Origin: CAZVRZ01 sp964629965
Lineage (GTDB): Bacteria > Chloroflexota > Anaerolineae > Anaerolineales > UBA4823
Reading direction: 5' to 3'
Assembly (NCBI GenBank): GCA_964629965.1
Contig: CAZVRZ010000083.1
Span: forward strand, 1-23,807
Length of the DNA: 23,807 bases
The notes under the pieces are model-generated. The model made no database searches and had not been told where the DNA came from. It worked only from the letters and a program-made list of their open reading frames with translations. A program made the translations under genes and the position numbers. Positions 21,983 to 23,807 of this stretch are shown one piece after another (the stretch's first letter is position 1; each line of letters begins with the position of its first letter).

Positions 21983-23584
21983 ATGATGAAATTCAAAGAA
22001 GAATTGGGTATTTACTTGCGCGCTCGCTTTACCCTGTTGGTGTTGGTTACCCAGGAAGAGGAGCGCTTGATGCAGACCATCCGGGAATTATGCGAGAGCA
22101 CCCGGCGCAACTGTCTTTCTTGGGACCTGGCAGATGGTTTTCAATTGCTGGCCGGAAATATAACGGTACCCACTGCGCGCGACCCGTTATCTGCTTTGGA
22201 ACAGGTGGATAAGGGCGAGGCGGAAACCATTTACATTCTGAAGGATTTCCACGAGGCCTGGAGCAATGCCCAGATCAAGCGAAAACTGCGCAACGTGGTG
22301 CAGCGTTTGAAGTTCACCAAGAAATCGATCCTGGTCACGGCCCCTACTGGCAAGATTCCGGATGAGTTAAGGGACGAGGTGGTCATCGTCAATTTCCCTG
22401 CTCCCTCGGCAGACGAATTGGAAGAAGTATTGAACCGCTTGACGCAAACACCCGGCGTGCGCGTCCAGTTGACGCCCCTGGGGCGCGAAAAGATGGTGCA
22501 GGCTGCCCTGGGGCTGACTTCGGCGCAGGCTGGGCGGGTCATTGCCAAAGCTATTGTTTCTGATAAAGAAGCTCGCCTGGACGACCAGGATATCGACCTG
22601 GTGACCGAGGAGAAGAAACAGATCATCCGGGAAAGCGAGGCGCTGGAATTTCATCCGGTGACCGAGACGCCTGATGACGTGGGCGGCCTGGATGTATTGA
22701 AGGAGTGGCTGCGATTGCGCGAGCGAGCTTTTACCCAAGAAGCGCGCACGTATGGCTTGCCGGCGCCCAAAGGTATCGCCTTGATCGGCATCCCCGGCAC
22801 AGGTAAGAGCCTGACCGCCAAGATGATCGGCGGTTTGTGGCGGCTGCCGCTGCTGCGCCTGGATATCGGCGCCTTGTTTGGCAGCCTGGTGGGCGAATCG
22901 GAAGAGCGCGCCCGCCGAGCGCTGCGCCTGGCGGAAACGGTGGCGCCTTGCCTGGTGTGGATCGACGAGATGGAAAAGGCGCTGGCGCATGGTGGACTGG
23001 ACAGCGGTACCAGCACGCGCGTCTTTGGAACCATCTTGACCTGGATGCAGGAGAAAACCGCGGCCTGCTTTGTGGTGGCGACTGCCAACGATATTTCCAG
23101 CCTGCCGCCGGAGCTGCTGCGCAAAGGACGCTTCGATGAGATATTCTTTCTCGACCTGCCCACGCAAGCCGAGCGCAAGGAAATATTTACCGTGCATTTG
23201 CGCAAACGCCGTCGCCTGCCGCAGGATTATGACCTGGATGGGTTGGCGCAGGCTTGCGAGGGCTATGTGGGCGCTGAGATCGAGCAAGCCATCATTGATG
23301 CGATGTATGTGGGCTTCAATGCCGGGCGGGAATTTACCAGCCAGGATATCCTGGCGGCGCTCAAGCGCCAGGTGCCGCTCTCCATTTCACAGCGCGAGAC
23401 GATCGGCGCACTGCGCAACTGGCTGCGAGAGGGGCGCGCCCAATCGGCCTCTTTCGTGGAGACGCGGGAGGCCGAGCAGCAGTTCGTGCCCCTGGAAATC
23501 AGGCCGGCGGTCGAGAACCCAGCGGTGCCCAAGAATGCGGCGAACAGCGGGGACGGCGATACAGATCATCGCGGCGGAAGTTAG
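21983..23584 (+). CDS. AAA+ ATPase of the Ycf46 type
   Basis: This is a 533-residue two-part ATPase. The N-terminal domain (about 1-220) resembles the non-catalytic P-loop-like domain of Ycf46 proteins (FKEELGIYLRARFTLLVLVT; ETIYILKDFHEAW). The AAA+ module (about 225-465) has Walker A GIPGTGKS (269-276), Walker B LVWIDEME (324-331), sensor 1 VVATAND (364-370) and LRKGRFDE (379-386) with arginine-finger candidates, then a small helical lid (AEIEQAIIDAMY). The C-terminal 60 residues are variable and probably disordered. Ycf46 is conserved in cyanobacteria and algal plastids, with reported links to photosynthesis and inorganic-carbon regulation; AAA+ proteins of this group also occur in non-phototrophs. 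Two adjacent ATGs (21983, 21986) follow AAAAGG. A partial gene begins 9 nt after its stop. Confidence 0.9.
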   Translation: MMKFKEELGIYLRARFTLLVLVTQEEERLMQTIRELCESTRRNCLSWDLADGFQLLAGNITVPTARDPLSALEQVDKGEAETIYILKDFHEAWSNAQIKRKLRNVVQRLKFTKKSILVTAPTGKIPDELRDEVVIVNFPAPSADELEEVLNRLTQTPGVRVQLTPLGREKMVQAALGLTSAQAGRVIAKAIVSDKEARLDDQDIDLVTEEKKQIIRESEALEFHPVTETPDDVGGLDVLKEWLRLRERAFTQEARTYGLPAPKGIALIGIPGTGKSLTAKMIGGLWRLPLLRLDIGALFGSLVGESEERARRALRLAETVAPCLVWIDEMEKALAHGGLDSGTSTRVFGTILTWMQEKTAACFVVATANDISSLPPELLRKGRFDEIFFLDLPTQAERKEIFTVHLRKRRRLPQDYDLDGLAQACEGYVGAEIEQAIIDAMYVGFNAGREFTSQDILAALKRQVPLSISQRETIGALRNWLREGRAQSASFVETREAEQQFVPLEIRPAVENPAVPKNAANSGDGDTDHRGGS

Positions 23585-23593
23585 CGCTTGAAG

Positions 23594-23807
23594 ATGGAGT
23601 CTACTTCAGCGAACGCTTGTGGTGATCTTGACGTTCAGCGCCTGGTGCAGATTTTATTACAGCAGCCTGCCTTGAACGTCAGCCAGGCGTTGGTTGAAGC
23701 GCTTATCCAGGTGAAAGAAACATCCTTGCAGCGGGGTTTGCTGGCGGCGCTGCGCAGCGCTCCCCCTGAGATCGTCTGCCCGGCTGCCTGGCAGGCCTGG
23801 CAGCGCA
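23594..23807 (+). CDS. 5' part of an unidentified gene, cut by the window edge
   Basis: An open frame starts with ATG at 23594, 9 nt after the AAA+ stop, and stays open through 71 codons to the edge. It reads MESTSANACGDLDVQRL, then alpha-helical, Leu/Gln/Ala-rich sequence (VQILLQQPALNVSQALVEAL). A TTG at 23588 is an alternative start. GGAAG at 23576-23580 is rather far upstream. The helical Leu-rich pattern could suit a repeat-type or scaffold protein, but no family is recognised. The close spacing suggests co-transcription with the AAA+ gene. Confidence 0.6.
   Translation, partial: MESTSANACGDLDVQRLVQILLQQPALNVSQALVEALIQVKETSLQRGLLAALRSAPPEIVCPAAWQAWQR

Noticed and set aside
22367..23287. 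A 306-codon minus-strand open frame inside the AAA+ gene.
   Set aside because: It is antisense to the Walker A and B region; composition (His/Gln/Arg-rich) is typical of reverse-frame artefacts.

Overview
The window looks like ordinary chromosome of a Chloroflexota bacterium, probably class Anaerolineae. The grounds are moderately high GC, purine-rich Shine-Dalgarno sites before most starts, a Thr/Pro tail ending in TPTPTATPTPKP, a Chloroflexota-style membrane sensor module, an adenosylcobalamin photoreceptor regulator and a Ycf46-like AAA+ protein. This assignment is inferred from gene style; no rRNA or tRNA is present. I see no insertion sequences, phage genes or CRISPR arrays. About 19 complete genes and one gene cut by the right edge fill nearly the whole window.

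Left block (65-3101, minus strand): an AbrB/MazE-fold regulator, a CPA1-type Na+/H+ antiporter and an alpha/beta hydrolase form an overlapping operon read leftward. It has its own promoter candidate and a 14-bp palindrome near the predicted start site.

Light-response block (3251-9232, plus strand): a CarH-like B12 photoreceptor repressor with all known light-sensing residues is followed by a Rieske oxygenase, a class I photolyase, a TspO/MBR-like membrane protein, a DUF4345-like membrane protein and a DegV lipid-binding protein. All are co-directional with short gaps. Upstream of carH lie 10-mers of the TACAATATAT type on an exact 11-bp register, overlapping promoter-like sequences on both strands. 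I infer a dark-repressed, light-induced photoprotection and pigment-handling operon, possibly co-controlling the divergent antiporter operon.

Middle block (9271-13326): a tandem GNAT acetyltransferase and a SHOCT-domain membrane protein lie on the minus strand. Divergent from them is an APC permease fused to two universal-stress-protein domains.

Signalling block (13347-17360, minus strand): a GAF-histidine kinase, a PAP2 lipid phosphatase and a Ser/Thr kinase overlap one another in a tight operon. The Ser/Thr kinase carries a PDZ-plus-multi-TM sensor half of a kind usually found on histidine kinases.

Right block (17531-23807): a two-gene pair of single-pass membrane coiled-coil proteins, the first with an N-terminal helix-hairpin-helix module and a Val/Pro/Glu repeat linker; a small 4-TM protein; an MFS transporter on the minus strand; a 325-bp structured intergenic region; a Ycf46-like AAA+ ATPase; and the start of a downstream gene. 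The most novel-looking items are the carH operator and operon, the histidine-kinase/PAP2/Ser-Thr-kinase operon, and the helix-hairpin-helix membrane pair.
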